Assembly: GCA_003551965.1 (NCBI GenBank)
Contig: PUOC01000290.1
Coordinates: forward strand, 1-49,817
Length of the DNA: 49,817 nucleotides
Direction of reading: 5' to 3'
Source of the DNA: Clostridiales bacterium
GTDB taxonomy: Bacteria > Bacillota > Limnochordia > Darwinibacteriales > B1SED10-159
A program made the translations under genes and the position numbers. The notes below the pieces were generated by a model, which saw only the letters and a list, made by a program, of their open reading frames with translations, searched no databases and was not told the DNA's origin. Of the stretch, positions 26,857-35,738 are shown one piece after another; position 1 is the first letter of the stretch; every line of letters begins with the position of its first letter.

Positions 26857-27621
26857 TCACTCCCTCACGAATATGGTCCGCAGCGATGCAATGGCTTTCG
26901 TGTGGATCTGACTGATTCGTGATTCGGAGACGTCCAAGACATGGCCTATCTCTTTGAGGGTCAACCCTTCATGGTAGTAAAGGGCAATCACGTTCCGTTC
27001 CCGATCCGGCAGGCGGTCAACGGCTGCAGCTAGTTCTTGCAGGAGTTCCGAGTCGATTAAAGATTGGATAATGTCCTGGCGGTCGTCTTCGATAGTATCG
27101 AGCATTTTTATCGGTTCGTCACTGCTGTCAGGGTTTACCACCTCGTCAAGGGATAACACTGAAGTGGTCTTCACTTCGTCTAAGAGATGATGATAGCGAT
27201 CCAAGGAAAGGCCCATGGCTTCCGCCGCTTCCTGATCCGTGGGAGAACGGCCTAGTTTGTGCTCCAGTTCTTGGATTGTTTTTTCGAAGTTGCGGGCCTT
27301 CGAACGGACACTGCGTGGAATCCAATCCATGGATCGCAGTCCATCTAGGATCGCCCCCCGGATACGGGTAGCAGCGTATGTTTCGAACTTGATGCCGCGC
27401 CCGGGATCAAACTTCTCCACAGCGTCTAAGAGGCCAAAACTGCCGTAACTGATTAGATCGTGGTACTCAATGGTGTCCGGCAGAGTCATGGAAAGCCGGC
27501 CAGCTGTGTATTTCACCAAGAACGCATAGTGCTCGGTCAGACGTTCTCGGATCTGCGGGTCTTTCGTCTTCTGATACTGCTGCCAAAGGGTATCCGTATC
27601 CACTTGTCCTGATTTCGGCAT
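26857..27621 (-). CDS. fliA: Flagellar/motility sigma factor FliA (SigD, sigma-28)
   Basis: Sigma-28 directs late flagellar genes. From ATG 27621 it is 254 residues, the same length as B. subtilis SigD. It has region 2 (HYAFLVKYTAGRLSM, DLISYGSFGLLDAVEKFDP, GIKFETYAATRIRGAILDGLRS), a region 3 segment and region 4 (LPDRERNVIALYYHEGLTLKEIG, VSESRISQIHTKAI). The frame is open further upstream into the PilZ gene, but the start 8 bases after that gene's stop is the only plausible one. No gene for its anti-sigma factor FlgM is in the window. Confidence 0.95.
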   Translation of the reverse strand: MPKSGQVDTDTLWQQYQKTKDPQIRERLTEHYAFLVKYTAGRLSMTLPDTIEYHDLISYGSFGLLDAVEKFDPGRGIKFETYAATRIRGAILDGLRSMDWIPRSVRSKARNFEKTIQELEHKLGRSPTDQEAAEAMGLSLDRYHHLLDEVKTTSVLSLDEVVNPDSSDEPIKMLDTIEDDRQDIIQSLIDSELLQELAAAVDRLPDRERNVIALYYHEGLTLKEIGHVLDVSESRISQIHTKAIASLRTIFVRE

Positions 27622-27628
27622 ATCGTCA

Positions 27629-28285
27629 TCAGCCCTTAGGTTTTTCTCCAACGAGTCCTTTGCGCCGGAGTTCCAATTGTTTCTTGAACACATACTGGAT
27701 GATGGCCTTGCGTGATTCCTCTTCGATATCGATGAAGGCAATACCATGGGCGTAGTTGTCCTCGTTGCTGTTACAAGCCCGGATCACGCGAGCGCTGCTT
27801 TCCACTACCGTATCGTCCAACTCCATGGCGATCCATATCTGGCCCTCTTCGTCCAAACGTTCGTTTGCTACGATCAAGGCGCCGCCGCCTGATAGGTTCG
27901 TTATCTGGCACGGTCTCGCGGCTCCATGACCTTCTTCCTGGAGCGGCGCGTACTGGCCGTCGAGCAGCACGTCCATGCGGACAAATCCTCGTTCTTGAAA
28001 TCGTTCCCAGTCGCTTGTCAGCCGCAGCAGCAGTTGGGGAACCCGGCCGCGCAGGCGGCTTTCGACAATGGACGATGCCCGGTACTTCCCCTGCGCCTTG
28101 ATCTGGTCAGCTTTAAAGGATACATGAAGCGCTGTGCCGACGCGAATGGGCACGATTTCGCCGTGATGGATCGGTGCTGCCACCAGCAGCTGATCGCCCC
28201 GGACATCTTCTAAGCGGGTACGATAAGTGTTGCCTGACCCATCAGCGGTCTGCAGTTCTACGATCTCATTGGGCTTGATGTTCAC
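27629..28285 (-). CDS. PilZ-domain c-di-GMP sensor, YcgR/DgrA-like flagellar brake
   Basis: The 218-residue protein has an N-terminal YcgR-like beta-barrel (about 1-95) and a C-terminal PilZ domain (about 100-205). Both c-di-GMP binding motifs are intact: RGFVR (RxxxR) and NLSGGG (N/DxSxxG). Family members bind c-di-GMP and then contact MotA or the switch to slow the flagellum. B. subtilis DgrA/YpfA is the nearest known case. The GTG start at 28285 follows AAGGGGAG. It is inserted between flhG and fliA, a place for chemotaxis genes in B. subtilis. Confidence 0.88.
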   Translation of the reverse strand: MNIKPNEIVELQTADGSGNTYRTRLEDVRGDQLLVAAPIHHGEIVPIRVGTALHVSFKADQIKAQGKYRASSIVESRLRGRVPQLLLRLTSDWERFQERGFVRMDVLLDGQYAPLQEEGHGAARPCQITNLSGGGALIVANERLDEEGQIWIAMELDDTVVESSARVIRACNSNEDNYAHGIAFIDIEEESRKAIIQYVFKKQLELRRKGLVGEKPKG

Positions 28286-28305
28286 AGCGGTCTCCCCTTA
28301 CGCAA

Positions 28306-29193
28306 TCATGTCTGCAATAGACGGTGGACCTTGTCAAAGAGCCTGCGTATGCCACTGGCTGCTTTGACCTGCGGCGCCGCTTGCCCGATGCCGGCCAGAT
28401 CTTCTGCCATGCTCTGCAGGCAGCGGCTGGCTGCAGAGTGGGGGTAGGCCAGTAAAAAAGGCCTTTGATCGGTAACCGAACGGCTCACATTTTGATCATA
28501 GTCGACGGCGCCGGCAAAATCCACATTCGTCTGCAGAAAGCGACCCGCCACCGTATTCAGTCTTTTCCACACCATTTGGCCGTCATCGGCGTTTCGCACC
28601 ATGTTGACTGCAATCTTGATGCTGCTGTCCGGGTTCTTTTGCGAAATGACCTTGATCATGCCGTATGCATCGGTTATGGCTGTCGGTTCCGGAGTGGTAA
28701 CAATCAGAATCTCGTCCACGGCCAGTACAAAACTGAGCACATTGCGGTTTAGGCCTCCCCCGGTGTCCACAAGGATGAAATCAAATTCCTCGTCCAGGGT
28801 TTCCAGCGATTGGGCAAACAAGTCCAGTTCGTACTGTCTAAGGTTCGCCAGATCATAGACGCCGTTGCCCCCCGCGATCACTTTCAGCCCGAGGGGCCCG
28901 TCCATGGCGATATCCTCGATCCGTCGCTGCCCGCGCAGTACATCGGCCAGTGTATACCTCGGCGTCAAACCGAGTACAATGTCTACGTTGGCCAAACCCA
29001 GGTCGGCATCTAAAAGCGCTACCCGAAGGCCCATCTGTGCCAAACCCAGCGCTAGGTTCACCGATACGTTCGTCTTGCCCACCCCGCCCTTGCCGCTTGT
29101 TACACAGATGACCCGAGCCTGGCCGGTGCTTTTCGCGGGGGACGATTTATGGATTTCAGCCATCTTTCGCAGGCCTTCGGCTTGGTCTCTCAT
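28306..29193 (-). CDS. flhG: MinD-like ATPase FlhG (YlxH)
   Basis: FlhG sets flagellar number and position together with FlhF and, in B. subtilis, feeds FliM/FliY subunits into the nascent C ring. The 295-residue protein has an N-terminal helix (MRDQAEGLRKMAE; the FlhF-activating segment in homologues), the deviant Walker A SGKGGVGKTNVSVNLA (about 35-50), LLDADLGLANVDIVLGL, and LVDTGGGL. It ends with a hydrophobic/basic helix that could act as a membrane-targeting sequence. It follows flhF by 3 bases. Confidence 0.94.
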   Translation of the reverse strand: MRDQAEGLRKMAEIHKSSPAKSTGQARVICVTSGKGGVGKTNVSVNLALGLAQMGLRVALLDADLGLANVDIVLGLTPRYTLADVLRGQRRIEDIAMDGPLGLKVIAGGNGVYDLANLRQYELDLFAQSLETLDEEFDFILVDTGGGLNRNVLSFVLAVDEILIVTTPEPTAITDAYGMIKVISQKNPDSSIKIAVNMVRNADDGQMVWKRLNTVAGRFLQTNVDFAGAVDYDQNVSRSVTDQRPFLLAYPHSAASRCLQSMAEDLAGIGQAAPQVKAASGIRRLFDKVHRLLQT

Positions 29194-29196
29194 AGG

Positions 29197-30327
29197 CTAC
29201 TCCCCCAAAATCATCTGTGTTATCTTTTCGGGTTCGGCTACTTCGATGTCCTCCGGGACGCTTTGGCCAGTGGTGATGAACGCAATGGGCGCTCTAGTCT
29301 TATTCGTCGCTTGAAAGAGGATCCCAAACCCGGATGTTTCGTCCAATTTCGTTACAATCAACCGGTCAATATCGATGCCTGAGAAAGCATGGATGATGTC
29401 GGAAAGATCCCGGTCTTTGGTAGTCGCGCTGACAACCAAGTGGATTTCGGCATCAATTCCGTCGAGAAAGGTTTTCAGTTCCGCCATCTGCATGCGGTTG
29501 CGATGGCTGCGGCCGGCCGTGTCAATCAAGACCAAGTCGCGGTCTTCCATGGCGCAAAGAGCATCGGTCAAGTCCTGTGGTGAATAGGCGATTCGTATGG
29601 GAACGCCGATGATATCGGCATAGGCCTTCAGTTGATCGACTGCTGCAATACGATATGTATCAACGGTAATCAAGCCGACATTCTTGCCCGCCACTAACGC
29701 GAAGTTAGCGGCCAACTTGGCTATGGTGGTTGTCTTGCCGACACCGGTGGGGCCAATCAATACAGCCCGCTTTTGTGTGCCGTCGAATTCCCAAGGGTTG
29801 ACAGTGGCGATTTCGCTTGCAACCAAGGTATTGAGGTGGTTCCATATCTTTGCCAGGTCGTGCAGTTCATGCTTGGGAATCGTCTGCAAAACTTTTTTCA
29901 ACAGTTCCTGTGCGGTCTCCTTGGGCAGGTCGCAGTCCACTAGCTGCCGGTACACGTTCCTGATTGACTCAGGCCACAGCTTCCCGGAAGCGCTTGATGG
30001 CCCTGGGTGCCGGTGTGGTTCTTCGGATTGCTGCACGGGATCGTCCCGCAGCGGCACATCCTTCTTGGGAGCAGCTTGCAGAAAGGATTCGCCGCCAGCT
30101 TTGCCGTAAGGCGGCGGGCTTTCCTTGGCTTTTTGCCCGCTCGGCCTTGTCTGTCCGTCGGGATCGATGGCGCCGATGACCTCAAATTTCTGCCGTCCGA
30201 ACAGGCCGAAAAAGCCGCCTTGTTTGATGCGCTTTGTGTGGAGAATCACGGCGTCCTCACCGAATTCGCCTTTCATTTTCGTTACCGCCTCGTGGATGTT
30301 GTCGCCGAGGAACCGCTTAACTCTCAT
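29197..30327 (-). CDS. flhF: SRP-type GTPase FlhF
   Basis: FlhF marks the site of flagellar assembly. The 376-residue protein has the B domain at the start (MRVKRFLGDNIHEAVTKMKGEFGEDAVILHTKR region), a disordered Pro/Lys/Gln-rich linker (about 55-115), the N domain, and the NG GTPase domain with GPTGVGKTTTIAKLAA, DTYRIAAVDQLKAYA, DTAGRSHRN and TKLDETSGFG. Its ATG lies within the last codons of flhA (11-base overlap), consistent with coupled translation. Confidence 0.96.
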   Translation of the reverse strand: MRVKRFLGDNIHEAVTKMKGEFGEDAVILHTKRIKQGGFFGLFGRQKFEVIGAIDPDGQTRPSGQKAKESPPPYGKAGGESFLQAAPKKDVPLRDDPVQQSEEPHRHPGPSSASGKLWPESIRNVYRQLVDCDLPKETAQELLKKVLQTIPKHELHDLAKIWNHLNTLVASEIATVNPWEFDGTQKRAVLIGPTGVGKTTTIAKLAANFALVAGKNVGLITVDTYRIAAVDQLKAYADIIGVPIRIAYSPQDLTDALCAMEDRDLVLIDTAGRSHRNRMQMAELKTFLDGIDAEIHLVVSATTKDRDLSDIIHAFSGIDIDRLIVTKLDETSGFGILFQATNKTRAPIAFITTGQSVPEDIEVAEPEKITQMILGE

Positions 30328-32386
30328 CGGGCCATTTCACCGTCCCAACGCTTTGGACTTGCATGTCCGCAGAAATTTCATTGTATGACAACACAACCAA
30401 CTTGGGTATGGACCGTTCCGTGAGCCGCCTTAAGGCCATCCGAATATTAGGGGAGACTAAAAGAACAGGGTAGGACATGGTTGTCTGCTCAATACTTTCA
30501 CTGATTTGAACCAAAAGTTGCTGCAGTAGCCTGGGATCCATGGAAACGACGATGCCCCGCTCCGTGTGCTCCATTCCCGAAGCCACAGTATCTTCCCACT
30601 GCTGATCTAAGGTAAGCACCGAAAGCACACCATTCTCGCGGTACATGCCGGAGATCTGGCGGGCCAATGCTTCGCGAACGTATTCGGTTAAGAAATCCAC
30701 ATCTTTGGTCACCGGTGCCGTATCCGCTAACGTTTCGAGAATCGTGATGAGGTTTCGAATGGGTATGCCTTCCTTGAGCAAATTCTGCAGCACTTTCTGC
30801 ACCTCACCGAGGGACAGCTGGTCCGGGATCAGCTCTTCAACGACGGCCGGGTATTCTTCCCGAAGTCCATCGACGAGGGTCTTAACTTCTTGCCGCCCTA
30901 GAAGCTCATGGGCGTGGCTGCGGATGATTTCTGTCAAATGGGTAGCCAAGACAGAGGGCGGATCGACCACCGTATACCCTGCCAACTCGGCTTTGTCTCT
31001 GGTTTCCTCATCCACCCAGAGGGCGTCAAGGCCAAAGGCGGGCTCTTTGGTCGGTATGCCGTTGACTGCTTCGGTCACACCGCCGGAGTCCATGGCAAGA
31101 TAATGGTTGATCATTAATTCTCCACCGCCCACCTCAATTCCTTTTATTTTGACTACGTACTGGTCGGGGTCGAGCTGGAGGTTGTCCCGGATTCGGATGA
31201 TGGGCACAACCATGCCTAGTTCTAGGGCACACTGCCTTCGGATCATGGTAATGCGTTCGAGCATGTCGCCGCCTTGTTCCTGGTCCACCAAAGGAATCAG
31301 GCTGTAGCCGATTTCTAGTTCAATCTGATCGACCTGCAGTAGGCTGAGCACACTTTCCGGTTTTTTTGTCTCTTCAATTTCCTCTTGGGCTTGCTCTGCT
31401 TCTTCTTCATCCTGCTGTTGTCTGGCCGTTTGATAAAGAATATAGCCCAAAGAACCCATCATGGTACTGAGCACAAAGAAAGGCAGTGTAGGCAGTCCTG
31501 GCACCACCGCAAAAAACAATAGCACCCCGCAGGCAATGAACAGTACCTTCGGATTGGAAAACAGCTGCTTGTTCAGATCCTGGCCCATATTGCCTTCCGA
31601 TGCCGCTCGCGTGATGATAATCCCTGTAGACGTGGAAATGAGCAGAGCGGGAATCTGTGACACAAGTCCGTCACCTACAGTGAGCAGTGTGTAGCGCTGC
31701 ACCGCTTCATCAAAGGCCATGCCTAACTGCCCCATCCCGATGGCCAACCCTCCGGCCACATTGATCAATGTGATGATGATTCCGGCAATGGCATCTCCCT
31801 TGACGAACTTCGTCGCACCATCCATGGATCCGTAGAAATCTGCTTCCCGCTCAATGTTGCGGCGCTTCTGCCGTGCCTCGGCCTCGGTGATCAGGCCGGA
31901 GTTCAAGTCCGCATCGATACTCATCTGTTTTCCGGGCATGGCATCAAGGGTGAAGCGGGCCGCCACTTCGGCGACCCGTTCAGCCCCTTTGGTAATGACA
32001 ATAAACTGGATGACGACCAGGATTACAAAAATGACAAACCCGACGATATAGTTTCCGCCGACAACAAAGGTTCCAAAGGCTTGTATGATCTGACCTGCCT
32101 CTGCATGCAGGAGAATCAGGCGTGTCGTCGATATGTTCAGGCCGAGCCGAAAGAGGGTGGTAACCAAAAGCAGAGACGGAAAAATGGCAACTTCCAAGGC
32201 TTCATTGACATTCATGGTCAATAGCAGTACCAAAAGCCCAAGCGTGATGTTGGTAGCCAGCAGTATATCAAGCATAGTCGGAGGAAGCGGCAGAATCATC
32301 ATAACAATGATCAGAACCACGCCTAGAACGATATAGATATCAGAATAGCGGCTCAAACGCTCTATCCGGGAAGCGGCATTGGCCAT
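30317..32386 (-). CDS. flhA: Flagellar export apparatus protein FlhA
   Basis: FlhA is the large export gate component. From ATG 32386 it is 689 residues. The N-terminal half has about eight membrane segments and the FHIPEP-family segment, including FTLDAMPGKQMSIDADL and the GLITEAEARQKRRNIE loop. The C-terminal cytosolic half forms the nonameric ring that docks export substrates and chaperones. GAGGAGG lies upstream of ATG 32386; a start at 32410 precedes this site. It follows flhB by 33 bases. Confidence 0.97.
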   Translation of the reverse strand: MANAASRIERLSRYSDIYIVLGVVLIIVMMILPLPPTMLDILLATNITLGLLVLLLTMNVNEALEVAIFPSLLLVTTLFRLGLNISTTRLILLHAEAGQIIQAFGTFVVGGNYIVGFVIFVILVVIQFIVITKGAERVAEVAARFTLDAMPGKQMSIDADLNSGLITEAEARQKRRNIEREADFYGSMDGATKFVKGDAIAGIIITLINVAGGLAIGMGQLGMAFDEAVQRYTLLTVGDGLVSQIPALLISTSTGIIITRAASEGNMGQDLNKQLFSNPKVLFIACGVLLFFAVVPGLPTLPFFVLSTMMGSLGYILYQTARQQQDEEEAEQAQEEIEETKKPESVLSLLQVDQIELEIGYSLIPLVDQEQGGDMLERITMIRRQCALELGMVVPIIRIRDNLQLDPDQYVVKIKGIEVGGGELMINHYLAMDSGGVTEAVNGIPTKEPAFGLDALWVDEETRDKAELAGYTVVDPPSVLATHLTEIIRSHAHELLGRQEVKTLVDGLREEYPAVVEELIPDQLSLGEVQKVLQNLLKEGIPIRNLITILETLADTAPVTKDVDFLTEYVREALARQISGMYRENGVLSVLTLDQQWEDTVASGMEHTERGIVVSMDPRLLQQLLVQISESIEQTTMSYPVLLVSPNIRMALRRLTERSIPKLVVLSYNEISADMQVQSVGTVKWPDES

Positions 32387-32419
32387 AATCCACCCTCCTC
32401 TCGTGTTCAAGGTTTATCA

Positions 32420-33505
32420 CTAACGTGCTCGGCGCCGGTTTTTGAGACGGTAGACAAACGCCAGCACTTCGGCTACCGCGGGATAGAGATCCGGCGGAAT
32501 TTCCTGCCCAATATCTACGCTTTTGTACAGCGCCTGTGCCAATGGCGCGTTCTCAACCGTGGCCACATGGTTCTCCGCGGCTGTTTCCTTGATCTTAAGG
32601 GCAATGGTGCCTACGCCTTTGGCCACAACCTTCGGTGCGTGCATCTCACCCATTACATATTGGACTGCCACGGCGTAGTGTGTTGGATTGGTTATCACGA
32701 CGTCGGCTTGGGGGACGTCCTGCATCATGCGCTGCGCAGCCATTTGGCGCTGTTTCTGCCGAATATGGGAGCGGATCTGCGGATCGCCTTCGGATTGCTT
32801 GTATTCGTCTTTCACTTCCTGTTTCGACATCTTTATGCTCTGCTCAAATTCGTAGCGCTGGTAGAGATAGTCCAAAATCGCTACGATAAACAGCGCCCCT
32901 CCCACAATGATGGCTAAGCTGGTAATGGACTGTCCAATCAACGCGATCGCGTGTTGGATATCCATTTGAATGAGGCCGGGAAGCCAATCCAGATCTCCCG
33001 ACACCCGCCAAAATGCCAGGTATGCCACGAGGGCAATCTTTGTCAGCGATTTGGCAAATTCCACCACGGCACGTTTCGAGAAGATCCGCTTCACGCCTTC
33101 GAAGGGATTGACCCGGGAGAACTTGGGTTGAACCGATTCGAGGGTGACACGCAGTCCCACTTGTACAGCCTGGCTGATCGCTGCCGTTACGAAGACGGCG
33201 GCCAAGAGCGGGAGTAGGATTAAGGCGCCTTCCAGCACAATAGTAAGAAACAGGGCATACACCGATTCTGTCGTGCCGTCGAATTGGCCGAGGGCGCCGA
33301 GACAATGGGCGGCCAAACCGCCGACGCGCTGGAAGAGAAAGGGTCCTAAGAAGCGCAATGTTATGAATCCCGCTAAGATGAGGGCCGCCGTTCCGACTTC
33401 ACCGCTTTTGGCCACTTGGCCTTTTCGCCGCGACTCTTCGCGCTTGCGCGGGGTTGCCGGTTCGGTTTTTTCGCCGGCAAACAGTTGGAGTTCCATACGC
33501 TGCAT
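32420..33505 (-). CDS. flhB: Flagellar export specificity switch protein FlhB
   Basis: FlhB is the autocleaving export component that switches from rod/hook to filament substrates. The 361-residue protein starts with the cytoplasmic segment GEKTEPATPRKREESRRKGQ, has four membrane segments, and contains the autocleavage site NPTH in VVITNPTHYAVAVQY. The C-terminal fragment ends in basic residues. ATG 33505 has GAGGA 9-10 bases upstream. It lies 3 bases from the fliR stop. Confidence 0.97.
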   Translation of the reverse strand: MQRMELQLFAGEKTEPATPRKREESRRKGQVAKSGEVGTAALILAGFITLRFLGPFLFQRVGGLAAHCLGALGQFDGTTESVYALFLTIVLEGALILLPLLAAVFVTAAISQAVQVGLRVTLESVQPKFSRVNPFEGVKRIFSKRAVVEFAKSLTKIALVAYLAFWRVSGDLDWLPGLIQMDIQHAIALIGQSITSLAIIVGGALFIVAILDYLYQRYEFEQSIKMSKQEVKDEYKQSEGDPQIRSHIRQKQRQMAAQRMMQDVPQADVVITNPTHYAVAVQYVMGEMHAPKVVAKGVGTIALKIKETAAENHVATVENAPLAQALYKSVDIGQEIPPDLYPAVAEVLAFVYRLKNRRRAR

Positions 33506-33508
33506 AGG

Positions 33509-34273
33509 CTATGTTCCTCCCCAGGCAGCCAGCAGGCCTAAGAACACTTCCATCAGGTAGCCGTCCCGGGCAAACAGAGAGGCCAGAAGATGCACATACA
33601 GAGGCATAACAAAAAAGACCATGACCATTCCAATGGTGATTTTGATGGGAAATCCGATCACAAAGACGTTGATCTGCGGCACTGTCCGGATGACCATGCC
33701 TAAGGCGACGTCCGTCAGTAAGATGGTGCCGGAAATAGGGATGGCAATCTGCAGTCCCAGGCGAAACACATTGCCTCCTAATTCAGTCATCAATGCTGCT
33801 GTGCTCTGCATTTCCAGCCACGAGGCAGCCGGTATGTAGTCATAGCTTCCCAAAAGCGCCTGCAGCAGCCACAGGTGGCCGTCCACGGCAAAGAACACGA
33901 GACTCGCCAGCAGGTGATAAAACTGGGAAAACAGCGGCAGTTGAGTACCAGTTGCCGGATCGAACACGGACACCAAGCCAAAACCCATGGGAACATCGAT
34001 TAACTGGCCTGCAAAATAGACCGCAGCAAAGGTGAGGATCACCACAAACCCAAGAATCAGACCTACGGCGAACTCCTGTAGAATGAGAATGGCCCATGGC
34101 CCAAACGTATCCACAGGAACCGGGACCGGTTCAGGAAATACCAGGAAGGCTAAGAGCGCCCCTAGCCCAGCCTTGACCATAAATGGCACTTGGCGGATGC
34201 TGAACACAGGCAGTAGAAATATAAAGGTGGTGAACCGGATGAATCCGGCCAGAAGCCCGCTGTATTCTTGCAT
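33509..34273 (-). CDS. fliR: Flagellar export gate protein FliR
   Basis: FliR joins FliP and FliQ in the core export gate. From ATG 34273 it is 254 residues, mostly membrane segments. It includes FTTFIFLLPVFSIRQVP and the long hydrophobic run GLILGFVVILTFAAVYFAG. It ends with FFVMPLYVHLLASLFARDG. AAGGAGG 6 bases before ATG 34273 fixes the start. The open frame continues upstream across fliQ but does not resemble FliR there. Confidence 0.95.
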   Translation of the reverse strand: MQEYSGLLAGFIRFTTFIFLLPVFSIRQVPFMVKAGLGALLAFLVFPEPVPVPVDTFGPWAILILQEFAVGLILGFVVILTFAAVYFAGQLIDVPMGFGLVSVFDPATGTQLPLFSQFYHLLASLVFFAVDGHLWLLQALLGSYDYIPAASWLEMQSTAALMTELGGNVFRLGLQIAIPISGTILLTDVALGMVIRTVPQINVFVIGFPIKITIGMVMVFFVMPLYVHLLASLFARDGYLMEVFLGLLAAWGGT

Positions 34274-34287
34274 GGGGGGCCTCCTTT

Positions 34288-34557
34288 TTATAAGACGTAA
34301 AGGTGCAGCTGACCTAAGAGGCGCTGGCCAAAGTCCAACAGCAGCCGCAGCATCCAAGGGCCGAAAATGACGATAGAACCCAGGACGGCGACAATTTTTG
34401 GAATGAATGTCAATGTTTGTTCCTGGATCTGCGTCGTGGCCTGGAAAATGCTCACAGACAATCCCACAATCATGCCCAGGCCCAATACAGGGCCGGCGGC
34501 CAGCAGGACTGTCAGCAGTGCTTCTCTGCCGAGATTTATCACCATGGTTTCGGTCAA
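34288..34557 (-). CDS. fliQ: Flagellar export gate protein FliQ
   Basis: FliQ is a two-helix membrane protein of the export gate, of 89 residues here. The signature LSVSIFQATTQIQEQTLTFI, then PKIVAV and FGPWMLRLLL, is intact. I choose TTG 34557 (MTETMVINLGREALL) because GGAGG lies 8 bases upstream and the length equals that of B. subtilis FliQ. A TTG at 34563 is too near that site. It is preceded by an unusually long 136-base gap after fliP. Confidence 0.94.
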   Translation of the reverse strand: MTETMVINLGREALLTVLLAAGPVLGLGMIVGLSVSIFQATTQIQEQTLTFIPKIVAVLGSIVIFGPWMLRLLLDFGQRLLGQLHLYVL

Positions 34558-34693
34558 TGCCAACGCCTCCCATCAAGACCAAGTTCGCGCAAGCGCACCA
34601 GTGGTTTATGCTAGAATGCCAATGCGGTGCCAAGGATTTTTCTAAGACGGGACCGGATCAACGATGCAGATAACACCCTTGGCCGCAGCCCTG
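34558..34693 (-). other. 136-base gene-free gap between fliP and fliQ
   Basis: This is the longest gap within the fliO-flhB run, where genes otherwise overlap or nearly touch. On the minus strand TTGGCA and CATAAA are 17 bases apart near its middle, a possible weak promoter. A GGGAGG ribosome binding site for fliQ lies at the end. I see no gene and no strong terminator in it. Confidence 0.35.
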
Positions 34694-35404
34694 TCAGAAG
34701 TAACTCATCAAAAGCGAACGGACCACCAAGTGCCAACCATCCACCAGCACAAAGAGCAGGATCTTAAACGGCAGCGATATCATCACCGGCGGCAGCATCA
34801 TCATGCCCATGGCCATGAGGGTACTGGCCACAATCATGTCAATGACAAGAAAAGGGACAAAAATCACAAAACCCAACTGGAAGGCAGTTTTTAACTCCGA
34901 AATGACAAAGGCCGGTATCAGTGTCAGTGTATCCACATCATCGCGAGCATCGGGAGGCTCGCCGCCCCGTGCCCCGATCAGCATTTCCAAGTCCCGTTCC
35001 CGCGTATGGGTGAACATGAACTCTCGGATAGGTTCCAATCCGGTCTCTAGGGCTGCTTCTGCCTCCAGTTCGCCGTCAACGAAAGGCACAATGGCATCCT
35101 CATACACCGTCCCGAAAACGGGAGCCATGACAAAGAAGGTCAAAAAGAGCGCTAGACCGATAATGACTTGGTTAGGAGGCATTTGATTGGTTGCCAAGGC
35201 ATTGCGGATAAACGACAAAACGATGACGCTCCTGGTAAAAGAGGTCATCAGAATAAGTATAGCTGGAGCCAAGGTCAGAATGGTCAGGAGGAACAGTATC
35301 TGCAGCGTTACCGCGACGTCGGCCGGCGATTCGGCGGCTCCAATGCCCAGGTCAATGCTGGGGATCGGCAGATTGGTCTGCAGCAGTATGCCGATAACTG
35401 TCAA
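34694..35404 (-). CDS. fliP: Flagellar export gate protein FliP
   Basis: FliP is the main pore-forming gate protein. The 236-residue protein has ILILMTSFTRSVIVLSFIRN, QMPPNQVIIGLALFLTFFVM, IREFMFTHTR, and the end FVISELKTAFQLGFVIFVPF plus MGMMMLPPVMISLPFKILLF. Like B. subtilis FliP it lacks a clear cleavable signal peptide. It has a short acidic, Gly/Pro-containing insertion (GARGGEPPDARDDVD) in the periplasmic loop. The TTG start at 35404 overlaps the fliO stop (TTGA), and AGGAGG is 7 bases upstream. Confidence 0.96.
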   Translation of the reverse strand: MTVIGILLQTNLPIPSIDLGIGAAESPADVAVTLQILFLLTILTLAPAILILMTSFTRSVIVLSFIRNALATNQMPPNQVIIGLALFLTFFVMAPVFGTVYEDAIVPFVDGELEAEAALETGLEPIREFMFTHTRERDLEMLIGARGGEPPDARDDVDTLTLIPAFVISELKTAFQLGFVIFVPFLVIDMIVASTLMAMGMMMLPPVMISLPFKILLFVLVDGWHLVVRSLLMSYF

Positions 35405-35676
35405 TGGCGCTCCTCCTCATCCGGTACAGGACGTGTATCCAGCAGCTGGATTGTCTGGTTGGTGAAGGCCAGAAAATACTGGTTCCCTTCCCATTCGATC
35501 ACATAGAGGGCTCTGCCCGTCCCCAGTGGAATTGTTTCTCGAATGGTTACCGACCGTCCGGTCAGCTGCCGGCCCGCATACCAGCGCGTTGTGAAATAGA
35601 TGGCGGGAGCTAAAGCGAGCAGAACCGCAAATACCCGTAGGAAAGACATCCAGATATCTATGTCCATTCCGTTCAT
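35401..35676 (-). CDS. fliO: FliO/FliZ-like flagellar biosynthesis protein
   Basis: A 91-residue protein with one N-terminal membrane segment (VFAVLLALAPAIYFTTRWY) and a small beta-rich cytosolic domain (RSVTIRETIPLGTGRALYVI, then GNQYFLAFTNQTIQLLD). This is the usual FliO/FliZ form, helping stabilise FliP during gate assembly. ATG 35676 has AGGGGG 8 bases upstream; a TTG at 35682 lies between. Its position directly before fliP supports the call. Sequence identity in this family is always low. Confidence 0.85.
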   Translation of the reverse strand: MNGMDIDIWMSFLRVFAVLLALAPAIYFTTRWYAGRQLTGRSVTIRETIPLGTGRALYVIEWEGNQYFLAFTNQTIQLLDTRPVPDEEERH

Positions 35677-35738
35677 CCACAAGGCCCCCTAGTCTTTCTT
35701 CGCCGTCCATGGTGCCCTTCCTGCGCCGGAATCGAAAT

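Noticed and set aside
34274-34633. 120-residue extension of FliR
   Set aside because: It overlaps fliQ in a different frame; FliR homology and AAGGAGG place the start at 34273.
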